Below, in pieces: positions 54,989 through 62,790 of a DNA stretch of 64,000 nt. The notes below the pieces were generated by a model, which did no database searches, was not told where the DNA came from, and worked only from the letters and a program-made list of their open reading frames with translations. The first letter of the stretch is position 1, and the number at the start of each line of letters is the position of its first letter. The position numbers were made by a program, and so were the translations under genes. This stretch comes from Lichenicola sp964247755 (lineage in GTDB: Bacteria; Pseudomonadota; Alphaproteobacteria; Acetobacterales; Acetobacteraceae): positions 59,438-123,437 of the forward strand of contig CAXTVX010000005.1 of assembly GCA_964247755.1 (NCBI GenBank). Direction: 5' to 3'.

Positions 54989-56428
54989 TCAAGAAAGAAC
55001 TCGGTCGTAGAGATGGAGGTGCTGGTCCAGCGCCTCGTCGGCGGTCGGCGGCGGACTGACGCCGGCGGCCAGCGCCGCCAGCTTTTCCGGATGGGTCGCG
55101 AGGTCGGCCAGCACCTCCGCTAGGCTGGCCGGGCGGCTCACCTCGAAGTGCATCCCGTTGACGCCGTGGGTGACCTTCTCGGCCATGCCGCCGATGTTGG
55201 AGCAGATCACCGGCTTGCCGTTGGTGAACGCTTCCTGGATCACGACGGGGGAGTTTTCCCACCAGGTGGAGGGGATCACCATGGCGTCGATCCCCTGCAT
55301 CAGCGCGTTGACCTGGGAATTGTCGTAGGCGCCGTGGAACACGACGTTCTCGCCCGCCTCCTCCAGCGCCTGCTCGACCACCTTCTGGAACTCGAGCGGC
55401 TGGCTCGAATAGTCGCCATAGATCTCGATCATGGCGTTGGTCACGCCAAGGGTCTTCAGCCGGCGCGCCGCGTCCATCAGCACGGTGATGCCCTTCAGCG
55501 GCGACATCTGGCCGAAGAAGCCGAAGCGCAGCGTGCGCAGGCCCCCGCGCCCGGTGGTCTGGATCAGGCCCGGCCGGCGCAGTTGCGACAGGCGCGCCGA
55601 CGCCGCGGGCGTGGTCACGCTGCGCGACGGCAGCGAGCCGGGCGCCAGCGGCTCGGGCGCCTCGTTGGGCGAGGTCCACGCCTCGGCGAACGGGCTGCCG
55701 TCGCGTTCCGGCGGCATGTTCTCCAGCACCGCCAGCTTCTCGTCCGGCAGGCCCCAGCTGCGGAAGCGGCCTGCCAGGAAATGGCTCGGCGAGATGAACA
55801 GGTCGACGTCGTCGAAGAACATCTGCAGGTAGCGCTTGCGCAGGAAGAAGTCGCGCTCGCCGTATTCGGGAAAGCACGCGGCGCAGGCCGAGTAGCTGTC
55901 CTTCTCGCACAGGCGGAAGGTCCTGGTCTTCATCATCTGGCCGTGGTGGTTGCAGATGGCCAGGTACTCGTGGAGGCTGAGCACGATCTTGGCCTGCGGC
56001 CAGCCGCGGCGGATCGCGGAGAACATCTCGACCCCGAACCGGACGAAATGGTGCGTGTGCACGATGTCCGGCTTCAGTTCCGCCACCAGCTCCTCCAGCA
56101 CCTTGGGAAACTGCGGGTCGGGGTTGGCGAACTTGAAGTAATCGAACGGGGCGTTGGGGTGGTAGACGTAGTCGTCCGGCCCGTACGGCTGGGTCAGGGT
56201 GGCGCCGAGCCGCGCCTCGCTCTTGGGGCTGGAGCAGCCCAGCAGCCATGCGGTGGCGCCGCGCGCCTTGAGCTCGCGGAACAGGGTGAACGCCGAGATC
56301 TCGGCACCGCCGCGCGTCAGCTTCGGATGCGAATGGGTCATCACCAGGACGCTGGGCAGACCGCGCCGCGGTGCCGCCGGCCCGGTGCCGGGCGGCAGGA
56401 ACGGGACGCGGGTGGCGAGGTCGCTCAT
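54989..56428 (-). CDS. GT4-family glycosyltransferase (copy 1 of a paired set)
   Basis: 479 residues, GT-B fold. N-terminal domain: VLVMTHSHPKLTRGGAEISA, IVHTHHFVRFGVEMF, LSLHEYLAICNHHGQM. Four cysteines with spacing C-x14-C-x7-C-x2-C (about residues 157-183), ending CFPE, suggest a structural metal site. C-terminal domain: FGFFGQMSPLKGITVLMDA, FHGAYDNSQVNALM, IPSTWWENSPVVIQEAFTNG, the GT4 donor site. The ATG overlaps the GT2 gene upstream (4 nt). Close paralogue of the gene at 58355-59722. Confidence 0.88.
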   Translation of the reverse strand: MSDLATRVPFLPPGTGPAAPRRGLPSVLVMTHSHPKLTRGGAEISAFTLFRELKARGATAWLLGCSSPKSEARLGATLTQPYGPDDYVYHPNAPFDYFKFANPDPQFPKVLEELVAELKPDIVHTHHFVRFGVEMFSAIRRGWPQAKIVLSLHEYLAICNHHGQMMKTRTFRLCEKDSYSACAACFPEYGERDFFLRKRYLQMFFDDVDLFISPSHFLAGRFRSWGLPDEKLAVLENMPPERDGSPFAEAWTSPNEAPEPLAPGSLPSRSVTTPAASARLSQLRRPGLIQTTGRGGLRTLRFGFFGQMSPLKGITVLMDAARRLKTLGVTNAMIEIYGDYSSQPLEFQKVVEQALEEAGENVVFHGAYDNSQVNALMQGIDAMVIPSTWWENSPVVIQEAFTNGKPVICSNIGGMAEKVTHGVNGMHFEVSRPASLAEVLADLATHPEKLAALAAGVSPPPTADEALDQHLHLYDRVLS

Positions 56429-58218
56429 GCCGGGCTGTCCAGATGCTGTGCCTCGCCTGGCGCGGCGTGCGCCGGCCTCACCCACCGGTTCTGGAACCGC
56501 CAGGCGTTGTAGAGGGTCAGGTTGAGGCGCCAGGAGGATTGCTGGCCGCCCTGGGATTGCCGCTCCAGGTGGTAGAGCCGGGCACGCCGGTCGACCACGC
56601 AGATCCGCCCCTGCGCCTGCACCTTGCGGCACAGGTCGACGTCCTCGAAGTCGCCGATCACGTAGCCCTCGTCGAAGCCGCCGACGGCGCGGGCGAGCGC
56701 CATCGGCATCAGCAGGCAGGCGCCGGTCACCGCCTCGACCTCCTGCACGCCCTCGTCGTCGCCGGGGAAGCGTCCCTTGCGCGGATGCAGGCTGAAGCTC
56801 CAGCCGGCGAACTCCGGCAACACCTCGTAAGAGCAGCCCTCGTGCTGGATGGTCTCGTCCTCGAACACCAGCAGCGCGCCCACCACGCCGACCTCTGGCC
56901 GGTTCGACGCGGTCTCGACCATGCGGTCGAGCCAGTCGGGCGTCTTGGGGAACACGTCGGAGTTGAGGAAGCACACGTACTCGCCGCGCGCCAGCTTCAG
57001 CCCGACGTTGTTGGCCGGCGCGTAGCCCATGTTGGCCGACAGCGCCACCAGCCGGAACGGCAGCCGGAAGCGCGCCAGGCAGGAGGTGGCGAGCGCCTCG
57101 GCCGCACGCAGGATGGTCGGGTCGTCGAGCACGTAGATCAGCTCGTGGTCGCGCGCCAGCGTGCGCGAGAAGAACGCCAGCTGCAGCTCCATGAAGTCGA
57201 TGCGGCCGTAGAGCGGCACGATGATCGAGCAGCGAGGGGTGGCCGGACCCTCGCCGAAGCGCATCTCCTTGTAGTCGACGCCGTCAAGCATGCGGAAATC
57301 GTTCATCGCCTTGACCGCCGGGCCGAGCACGTGGTCGTAGCCCTGCGCCAGCTCGTCGTAGCGCAGCTCCAGGTGGCCCAGGGTCTCCTTGATGGTGTCG
57401 ACGCCGGGGCTGCGTATGTGGGGGATGCGCTTGAAGGCGACGTCGCCCGAGCGGCTGCGCACCTCGAAATAGGCGGTCTCGCCGGTGGCGTAGACGTCGT
57501 CCACGAAGGCCAGGAAGCCGCACAGGTCGACCAGCCCGCCGAAGTTCCTGGCAAAGCCCTCGCGCACGTCGGGACGGGCGATCGGGATCCAGTGCCGGGT
57601 GTCCAGCAGGCGGGATTCGCTGCCGCACCGGACGCGTATGCTTTCCACGCTCTTGAACGGGTCGATGAACCAGCCGCGCAGCAACAGGCCGCCGGGGGGG
57701 CACAGGCAGGCGGAGTCGAGCTCGAGGAACACCGGCGGCTGCAGCGCCTCCAGCGTGTCGTGTCCGGCGAAGCTCGGCCGGTTGAGCAGCCGGAGCAGGT
57801 GGGCCCGCCTGCTCGATCGCACCGCTGTGGTGACCAGGCTCTTGGTCCGCGCCGTCACCTCGGGCTCGGACAGGTCCTCCAGCGGCTCGGACGGGGTAAG
57901 CCGGAACTGGCGCCCGTCGCGTGTCAGGATCGCGTCCTGGAAGTCGTCGCGGCGGGCCGACTCGCCCGGCACGAACAGCAGCAGGCCGGTGCCGATCTTG
58001 CGCACGTCGGCGCGCGGGAACGCGCACGCGATCGCTTGGCCGGAGATGCGCTTCTCGCCGAACTCCAGCACGCAGTCGGGCGGCGTGTCCTGGTCGTCCC
58101 AGCTCAGGTCGATCCAGCCGCCGCCGATCCATCCGTCCAGGCTGGGGGAATAGGACAGGAAGTCGATGCAGCCCTGACTCGACTCAATACCTGGCTGCAT
58201 GATCGACATCGCTGGCAT
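56425..58218 (-). CDS. GT2-family glycosyltransferase with GW modules (copy 1 of a paired set)
   Basis: 597 residues. An N-terminal beta-type region begins QGCIDFLSYSPSLDGWIGGG. A second module at about 165-245 reads GGLLLRGWFIDP ... RPDVREGF ... CGFLAFV. The GT2 domain starts at about residue 330: CSIIVPLYGRIDFMELQLAF, YVLDDPTI, NMGYAPANNVGLKLARG, VCFLNSDVFP, VIGDFEDVDLCRKVQ. It likely extends the surface polysaccharide together with the overlapping GT4 partner. Paralogue of 59732-61615. Confidence 0.87.
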   Translation of the reverse strand: MPAMSIMQPGIESSQGCIDFLSYSPSLDGWIGGGWIDLSWDDQDTPPDCVLEFGEKRISGQAIACAFPRADVRKIGTGLLLFVPGESARRDDFQDAILTRDGRQFRLTPSEPLEDLSEPEVTARTKSLVTTAVRSSRRAHLLRLLNRPSFAGHDTLEALQPPVFLELDSACLCPPGGLLLRGWFIDPFKSVESIRVRCGSESRLLDTRHWIPIARPDVREGFARNFGGLVDLCGFLAFVDDVYATGETAYFEVRSRSGDVAFKRIPHIRSPGVDTIKETLGHLELRYDELAQGYDHVLGPAVKAMNDFRMLDGVDYKEMRFGEGPATPRCSIIVPLYGRIDFMELQLAFFSRTLARDHELIYVLDDPTILRAAEALATSCLARFRLPFRLVALSANMGYAPANNVGLKLARGEYVCFLNSDVFPKTPDWLDRMVETASNRPEVGVVGALLVFEDETIQHEGCSYEVLPEFAGWSFSLHPRKGRFPGDDEGVQEVEAVTGACLLMPMALARAVGGFDEGYVIGDFEDVDLCRKVQAQGRICVVDRRARLYHLERQSQGGQQSSWRLNLTLYNAWRFQNRWVRPAHAAPGEAQHLDSPA

Positions 58219-58354
58219 TCGTCCTCACCTGATCCCCGACCATATCAAGCAGATCCCCGGTTTGGAACCGCTGGAGCACCTTCCGCCGTTCCGGGCAACG
58301 GGAACTGCGCCGGACCGTCTTATAACAGCTGTCTAGCGGCCGCGTGTCGCCGCG

Positions 58355-59722
58355 TCACGGCTCCCGGGACAGGGCGAACCGCGGTGCCGGGCGCGGCGGC
58401 GGGGGGGTGCGCAGGTCGCGGTAGAGGCGCAGGTGCGCGCCCAGCGGGTCGGTCGCGGCAAGACCGGCATCGAGCTCGTCGCCGGAGCCGGCCAGGCGCG
58501 CGCATTCCCGGGCGGCCCCCGCGGCAAGGCGCGCCAGCCGGTCCGGATCGTCCGCCAGCGCCTTGAGCACGGCGGCCAGCGAGCGCGGGCTGCCAACGCC
58601 AAAATGCAGGCCGGTCTCGTCCGGCACCACCTTCTCCGCCATGCCGCCGATGTTGGAGCAGACCACCGGCACGCCGTTCCGATACGCCTCCTGGATCACC
58701 ACTGGCGAGTTCTCCCACCAGATCGAGGGCACCAGCACCACGTCGACCTCGGCCATCAGCTCGTCGATGTCGGCGTTGGCGTAGGCGCCGTGGAAGGACA
58801 CGTTGCTGCCGGCCTTCTCCATCTGCCCCAGGAACTCGGCCTGGAACGCGGCCGGCTGGTTGGTCTGGTCGCCGTGGATCTGGAACGCGATGTCGTGGCG
58901 TCGCTCGGCCTGCAGGATCGCCGCCGCGTCGATCAGCACCTGGATCCCCTTGAGCAGCGAGATCTGGCCGAAGAAGCCGACACGCAGCTCCGGGCCCGGT
59001 CGCATGCGCCGCGTGGGCGGGCCGCGGCGTGCGGTGGCGGCCGGCACGTTCTCGACGACGCTGACCCGCTCCGCCGGCAGGCCCCACGCGACGTAGCGCT
59101 CGGCCAGGAAGCGGCTGGGCGCGATGAACTGGTGCACGTGGCGGAGGAAGTGGCCGATATAGGTTTCGCGGAGGAAGAAGTCGGACGGCTGGAACTCGGG
59201 AAAGCAGCGGCTGCACTCGACCTGTCCGGAGCGGCGGCACAGCTTGCCCCCATGCCGGGTGACCATCTGGCCCTGCTGGTGGCAGATCGCCAGGAACTCG
59301 TGCAGCGTCAGCACCAGCTTGGCGTCCGGCAGCACCTCGCGGACATGGGCGAAGGCTTCCATGCCGAAGTTGATGTAGTGGTGGAAGTGCACGACCTGCG
59401 GGCGCAGGTTGCGCAGCAGGGCCCGGAAGTCGCGCGCGAAGGCGGTGTCGCGGTTGGCGAACTTGAACCATTCGAAGTCGCCGACGGTGTAGAGATACTC
59501 GTCGCGCTCGAACGGCTGGGTGATGGACTGCCCGGCCCGCGCGAACGAGGCGGTGCGGCTGCAGCCGAGGTACCAGGCGCGCAGGCCGGGCCGGTGGCGC
59601 AGCCGGTCGAACAGCGAGTAGGACGCTACCTCCGAGCCGCCGTTCTGCACACGCGGGTGGCTGTGCGAGGCGATCAGGATGCGCAGGGCCTCGCCGCCGG
59701 TGTCCTCAGCCTGCGGCAGCAT
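58355..59722 (-). CDS. GT4-family glycosyltransferase (copy 2 of a paired set)
   Basis: 455 residues, paralogue of 54989-56428 along its whole length: ILIASHSHPRVQNGGSEVAS, VVHFHHYINFGMEAF, LTLHEFLAICHQQGQM, the same C-x14-C-x7-C-x2-CFPE cysteine array, VGFFGQISLLKGIQVLIDAA and VPSIWWENSPVVIQEAYRNG. The C-terminus is Pro/Arg-rich. It starts 9 bp after its GT2 partner, and 136 bp separate it from the next gene, where TTATAA at 58320-58325 could be part of a promoter. Confidence 0.88.
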   Translation of the reverse strand: MLPQAEDTGGEALRILIASHSHPRVQNGGSEVASYSLFDRLRHRPGLRAWYLGCSRTASFARAGQSITQPFERDEYLYTVGDFEWFKFANRDTAFARDFRALLRNLRPQVVHFHHYINFGMEAFAHVREVLPDAKLVLTLHEFLAICHQQGQMVTRHGGKLCRRSGQVECSRCFPEFQPSDFFLRETYIGHFLRHVHQFIAPSRFLAERYVAWGLPAERVSVVENVPAATARRGPPTRRMRPGPELRVGFFGQISLLKGIQVLIDAAAILQAERRHDIAFQIHGDQTNQPAAFQAEFLGQMEKAGSNVSFHGAYANADIDELMAEVDVVLVPSIWWENSPVVIQEAYRNGVPVVCSNIGGMAEKVVPDETGLHFGVGSPRSLAAVLKALADDPDRLARLAAGAARECARLAGSGDELDAGLAATDPLGAHLRLYRDLRTPPPPRPAPRFALSREP

Positions 59723-59731
59723 GACGCGTCC

Positions 59732-61615
59732 TCACCGCTGCGTCGCCCAGGCCGTGCCGCGCAGCACCTGTGCCGCCGGCAGCGGCACCACTTCCGGACC
59801 CGGGGACCGGTCGCGCAGCGGCGCGTCCTGCTCCGCCGCCAGCCGCGCGGCCCAGCGCTTCTGGTGCAGCCAGGCGTTGAACAGCGTCACGTTCATCCGC
59901 CACGTTTCGGCGGCGGACGCCTGCGACTTGCGCTCCAGGTGGTAGAGCATGACGCCGTGATCGACCGCCGAGGCGATCCCGGCCTCGCGGGCACGCAGGC
60001 ACAGGTCGGAATCCTCGAAGTCGCCGATCACGTAGCCTTCGTCGAAGCCGTGGAGGTCGTGGGCGAGTTGGCGCGGCATCACCATGCAGGCGCCGGTGAT
60101 CGCGGGATGCAGCGACAGCGCCCGGCTCGGCGCCGGACGGCTGCCCTTGCCGGGATGGGTCGGGAACAGCCAGTGGCTGAACTCGGGCAGCGGCTCGTAG
60201 CGCATGCCCTGGTGCTGGATGGTGCCGTCCTCGAACAGCAGCAGCGGGCCGACGATGCCGACCGAGGGGTGGCGGTCGAAGTCGTCCAGCAGGCGGTCGA
60301 GCCAGTCCGGCTCGGTCGCGAACACGTCGGAGTTGAGGAAGCAGACGTGGCCGCCCTGGGCGGCGGCGAGCCCGGCGTTGCAGGCTGGCGCGAAGCCCAT
60401 GTTCTCCTCGAGCAGGATCAGGCGCAGCGGCAGGCCGAATCGGCGGAACAGCGAGTCCGCCAGCGCGCAGGCCGCGTCCGCAGCACCCGGGTCGTCGACC
60501 ACGTAGATCATCTCGTGGCGCGCCCGGAACCCGCCTTGCGCCCCGCCCTGAGCCCCGCCCTGGGCGAGAAGGGCGACCTGCACCTCCATGTAGTCGATCC
60601 GGCCGTAGAGCGGCACGATCACCGAGCAGAGCGGCAAGTCCGGCGGCGTCCCGAAGCGGATCTCGCGCGACAGGCGCGGCGCGTCGAGGCGGTCGCGGTT
60701 GAGCAGGGTCAAGGCCGGGCCGATGGCGTCGAAGGTGCGCTGCACCTCGTCGTAGCGCGGCGACAGGCTCCCCAGGACGTTGCGGATGGCGCCGAGCCCG
60801 CGCAGCCGCGACGGCACCAGGCGCAGGAACCCGATCTCGCCGCCCACGGTCTCGATCTCGAGGTAGGAGTTGGCCCCCGGTTCCAGGCAATCCGGCACGT
60901 GCAGCACGAAGCCGCAGCCGGCGTTGCGGCTGCGCAGCGCGTCGCCATACTTCGCCACCACGTCCGGCCTGGCGACGCGCAGGCCGTCGCGCACGTCGAT
61001 CGGGGTGGAGCGGCTGCCGCTGCGCAGCCGCATCCCGCGCAGGCCGGGAGGTGCGGTCATCAGCCAGCCGTTGAGCAGCAGGCCGGACGGGCCGCAGGCG
61101 ATGGCCTCGTCGACCCGGAACGCGAACTGGTCCTCGAACCGGTCCAGCGTGTCGCGCCCCTCGAAGGCGGGACGCTGCAGGATGCTGCGGAACAGTTCGG
61201 TCTCGGGACCGGTCGGCGACAGGCGCTGCGCCTTGAGCGTCTCGACCAGGGCCGGGCCGTCGGCCTGCACGGTGCCGGGGGTGGCGTGGAGCGTGACCGG
61301 GCCGGCCTCGCCGTCGATCTCCGCCGTGAGCAGCTGCCCCAGGGCCTGTCCGCCTCCGGGAAGATGGGCCATCACGCCGCGGCCGCGCGTGCCCAGGTCG
61401 TCGCGCACCGTGCCGGCAACCAGGCCCTCGCCGGTGACGACTCCGTGCTCGAAGCGGAACGTCAGGCGGCGGTGGCCGGGCAGCACGTCGGAGGACACCG
61501 GAGCCCAGCCGCACAGCATCCAGCTGCCGGTGCTGGAGGCGTAGCCGTGCACGTCGATGCAGCCGCTCATGGCCGGCCGCCAGCCATCGCCGACGACCGC
61601 AACCGGGCCGTGCAT
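59732..61615 (-). CDS. GT2-family glycosyltransferase with GW modules (copy 2 of a paired set)
   Basis: 627 residues, paralogue of 56425-58218. N-terminal module MSGCIDVHGYASSTGSWMLC-GW, second module GLLLNGWLMTAP ... RPDVVAKY ... CGFVLHVP, and a GT2 domain from about residue 340 (CSVIVPLYGRIDYMEVQVAL, YVVDDPGA, NMGFAPACNAGLAAAQGG, VCFLNSDVFA, VIGDFEDSDLCLRA). A short GGAQ repeat interrupts the domain. No ribosome site decides the start; 61615 is the longest and 61570, at MSGCIDV, is also possible. Confidence 0.86.
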   Translation of the reverse strand: MHGPVAVVGDGWRPAMSGCIDVHGYASSTGSWMLCGWAPVSSDVLPGHRRLTFRFEHGVVTGEGLVAGTVRDDLGTRGRGVMAHLPGGGQALGQLLTAEIDGEAGPVTLHATPGTVQADGPALVETLKAQRLSPTGPETELFRSILQRPAFEGRDTLDRFEDQFAFRVDEAIACGPSGLLLNGWLMTAPPGLRGMRLRSGSRSTPIDVRDGLRVARPDVVAKYGDALRSRNAGCGFVLHVPDCLEPGANSYLEIETVGGEIGFLRLVPSRLRGLGAIRNVLGSLSPRYDEVQRTFDAIGPALTLLNRDRLDAPRLSREIRFGTPPDLPLCSVIVPLYGRIDYMEVQVALLAQGGAQGGAQGGFRARHEMIYVVDDPGAADAACALADSLFRRFGLPLRLILLEENMGFAPACNAGLAAAQGGHVCFLNSDVFATEPDWLDRLLDDFDRHPSVGIVGPLLLFEDGTIQHQGMRYEPLPEFSHWLFPTHPGKGSRPAPSRALSLHPAITGACMVMPRQLAHDLHGFDEGYVIGDFEDSDLCLRAREAGIASAVDHGVMLYHLERKSQASAAETWRMNVTLFNAWLHQKRWAARLAAEQDAPLRDRSPGPEVVPLPAAQVLRGTAWATQR

Positions 61616-61711
61616 CCGAGCCGGAAACGTTCGGGATTCCGATCTTTCAACACCAACTCAGGGTAGCAGACGAGGTCGCGACGTCAACATCCGAGGCCGG
61701 TCCGAGGCGAC

Positions 61712-62701
61712 TCAGGGAGCGTTGCCGTAGCCGTTCGGGTTGCGCCTGCGCCAGGCCAGCGCGGTGGCGACGATGTCGTCCAGGGCGGTGAAGCGCGGGG
61801 TCCAGCCGGTCTCGGCGCGGATCCGTTCCGAGCTCGCCACCAGCACCGCCGGGTCGCCAGGCCGGCGATCGACGATGCGTCGCGGCACCGCGCGTCCGCT
61901 CACCCGCTCGACGCTGCGGATCACGTCGAGCACCGAGTGCCCGGTTCCGCTGCCGAGGTTGTAGGTGACGCTGCCCTGATCGAGCCGGGCCAGGGCGGCG
62001 AGATGCGCCTGCGCCAGGTCGGACACGTGGACGTAGTCGCGGATGCAGGTGCCGTCCGGCGTGGGATAGTCGTCGCCGAACACCACGATCTCCGGACGCA
62101 GGCCGAGGGCGGCGTCGATCACCAGCGGGATCAGGTGCGATTCCGGCCGGTGGTCCTCGCCGGACCGGCCGTCAGGGTCGGCGCCGGCGGCGTTGAAGTA
62201 GCGCAGGCAGGCGTAGCGCAGCCCGTGGATCCGGTCGGCCCAGTGCAGCGCGCGCTCGATCATCAGCTTGCTTTCGCCATAGGGCGAGCCGGGGTCGATC
62301 CGCGTGGCCTCGGTGATCGGGGTGGTTTCGGGGTTGCCGAACAGGGCGGCGGTCGAGGACAGGATGAAGCGGCCGACGCCGTGCCGGACGCAGGCGTCGA
62401 TCAGCCGGATGCCGAGCCCGGCGTTCTCGGTCATGTAGTGGAATGGCCGCTGCATGCTTTCGCCCACCAGGGACAGGGCGGCGAAGTGCAGGACGCCGTC
62501 CCAGGGACCTTCGGCCAGCACCGCGTCGAGGGTGGCCTCGTCGGCGAGCTCCGCCTCGACCAGACGCACGGCGCCAGGAAGCGCCTCGCGATGGCCCTGG
62601 CGGAGGCTGTCGTACACCACCACCTCGTCGCCGCGATCGTGCAGCGCCCAGACGATGTGGCTGCCGACGTAGCCGGCGCCCCCGGTGACCAGAAGTCTCA
62701 C
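61712..62701 (-). CDS. galE: UDP-glucose 4-epimerase
   Basis: Interconverts UDP-glucose and UDP-galactose, supplying galactose units for the cluster. 329 residues: VRLLVTGGAGYVGSHIVWAL, LHFAALSLVGES, LSSTAALFGNP, the catalytic Y-x3-K in SPYGESK, and RYFNAAGADPDG, GTCIRDYVHVSDLA. The GTG at 62701 puts the Rossmann motif at the N-terminus as usual, with AGGA upstream; a longer frame to 62743 lacks similarity. Confidence 0.95.
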   Translation of the reverse strand: MRLLVTGGAGYVGSHIVWALHDRGDEVVVYDSLRQGHREALPGAVRLVEAELADEATLDAVLAEGPWDGVLHFAALSLVGESMQRPFHYMTENAGLGIRLIDACVRHGVGRFILSSTAALFGNPETTPITEATRIDPGSPYGESKLMIERALHWADRIHGLRYACLRYFNAAGADPDGRSGEDHRPESHLIPLVIDAALGLRPEIVVFGDDYPTPDGTCIRDYVHVSDLAQAHLAALARLDQGSVTYNLGSGTGHSVLDVIRSVERVSGRAVPRRIVDRRPGDPAVLVASSERIRAETGWTPRFTALDDIVATALAWRRRNPNGYGNAP

Positions 62702-62790
62702 GATCCTGTTGTCCTTGCCGAGGGGCTGCCGAGCAGGCGCCAAGTATGGGGGAGCGGCGTCGGCAGGTCGAGCCTGCGCCGGTCCGGGCT

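Noticed and set aside
58219..58354. Strong promoter around TTATAA at 58320-58325
   Set aside because: No -35 element at acceptable spacing was found, so it is only mentioned with the neighbouring gene.
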